Shown one piece after another: positions 63,530 to 64,000 of a DNA stretch of 64,000 nucleotides. The DNA comes from Brachyhypopomus gauderio (taxonomy: Eukaryota; Chordata; Actinopteri; Gymnotiformes; Hypopomidae). Where the stretch lies: contig NC_135224.1 of the NCBI RefSeq assembly GCF_052324685.1, positions 22,087,451 through 22,151,450 of the forward strand. Reading direction: 5' to 3'. Positions within the stretch are counted from its first letter, which is position 1. The number at the start of each line of letters is the position of its first letter. The notes below the pieces were generated by a model, which saw only the letters and a list, made by a program, of their open reading frames with translations, had not been told where the DNA came from and did not search any database. A program made the position numbers and the translations under genes.

Positions 63530-64000
63530 TCAGTCAGTCAAATTTATTTGTTTAGTGCTTTTCACAACAATGCAGGATGTTGTCACAAAGCAGCTTTACA
63601 ATCTTTACAAGATTAACAATACTATGGGTCCAGATCCATAATGAGCAAGTCAAAGGCGACAGTGGCAAGGAAAAACTCCCTATAACGGTGGGGATTAGGA
63701 AGAAACCTCGGGAGGACCAAGACTCAAAAGGGAACCCATCCTGCATTGGGTGGCCCGTTGGCACAAGTCCGTGGTGCGCAGGGTAGTTCTACAGTAGTAG
63801 TCACAGTTCTCGTTCCCCGGCCAAGTAGTCACAGTCCCTTCAGTGTAGATGGTGAGCCTCTGATAGGAACTAGCATCCGCACTACCTCTTGTGGCAATGG
63901 CACGTCCAACCCCGTCATCAGTACATCCACCGACAGGTGCTTGTATCTGGATAGGTGCTTGTATCCCGCAGTGACCCATCCCCTTTGGGTGGCCTGGTTA
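63530..64000 (-). repeat. LINE 3' UTR, minus strand, running off the window
   Basis: The reverse complement carries the same 3' UTR blocks as 59440-59634 (GGGTTCCC, GAGTTTTTCCTTGCCACTG, AAAGCTGCTTTGTGACAAC). The A-rich end lies at 63530-63560. The rest of the LINE would be beyond 64000. Confidence 0.7.

Overview
The window is eukaryotic, vertebrate and almost certainly from a teleost fish, possibly an otophysan. Genes are split by GT-AG introns. Host exons resemble vertebrate TNF-receptor, HIPK kinase and C14orf119 proteins. The DNA is a mosaic of fish-type mobile elements: Tc1, hAT, PIF/Harbinger-like and ISL2EU-type DNA transposons, Ty3/gypsy and Ty1/copia LTR elements, and L2/CR1 and RTE LINEs. 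No bacterial operons, CRISPR arrays or convincing RNA genes were seen.

Layout. 0.3-1.7 kb: four minus-strand exons of a TNF-receptor-superfamily gene running off the left edge. 1.9-5.6 kb: a hAT element carrying a 355-bp copia patch, then two head-to-tail copies of a GGGCCC-ended DNA transposon. 6.4-10.6 kb: an ISL2EU-type transposon with convergent genes, a SWIM/YqaJ nuclease (+) and a THAP/DDE transposase (-). 10.6-13.5 kb: copia pol fragment and two hAT elements with perfect 8-bp target duplications. 14.3-16.2 kb: a very young non-coding LTR element (TRIM/LARD type). 17.3-19.0 kb: a complete Tc1 element with an intact DD34E transposase. 20.6-26.1 kb: a compact HIPK-like kinase gene of about 11 exons. 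26.7-31.3 kb: LINE remnants, a second THAP/DDE transposase pseudogene, an RTE fragment and a C14orf119-like 3' coding segment.

32-39 kb holds solo-LTR and LINE-tail repeats, an unidentified minus-strand gene broken by a hAT insertion, and another hAT element. 39.3-47.8 kb is a full-length Ty3/gypsy retrotransposon with near-identical 1,360-bp LTRs and open gag and pol frames. It sits in the left tip of a 1.8-kb palindromic foldback unit (47.8-49.6 kb), which itself interrupts an older dispersed repeat. 50.8-54.2 kb is a three-level nest of hAT-type elements plus a solo LTR. 54.7-59.6 kb is an L2/CR1-type LINE with an open esterase-type ORF1 and a broken ORF2 carrying its own transposon insertion. 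The rest holds a solo LTR, a zf-TTF transposase fragment, a second copy of the 32-kb composite repeat, and an inverted LINE tail.

The host genes show no functional connection with each other. The functional groupings are inside the mobile elements: the nuclease/transposase pair, Tc1 transposase with its inverted repeats, and gypsy gag/pol with its LTRs, primer site and polypurine tract. Exon limits are read by eye from splice signals and family conservation.
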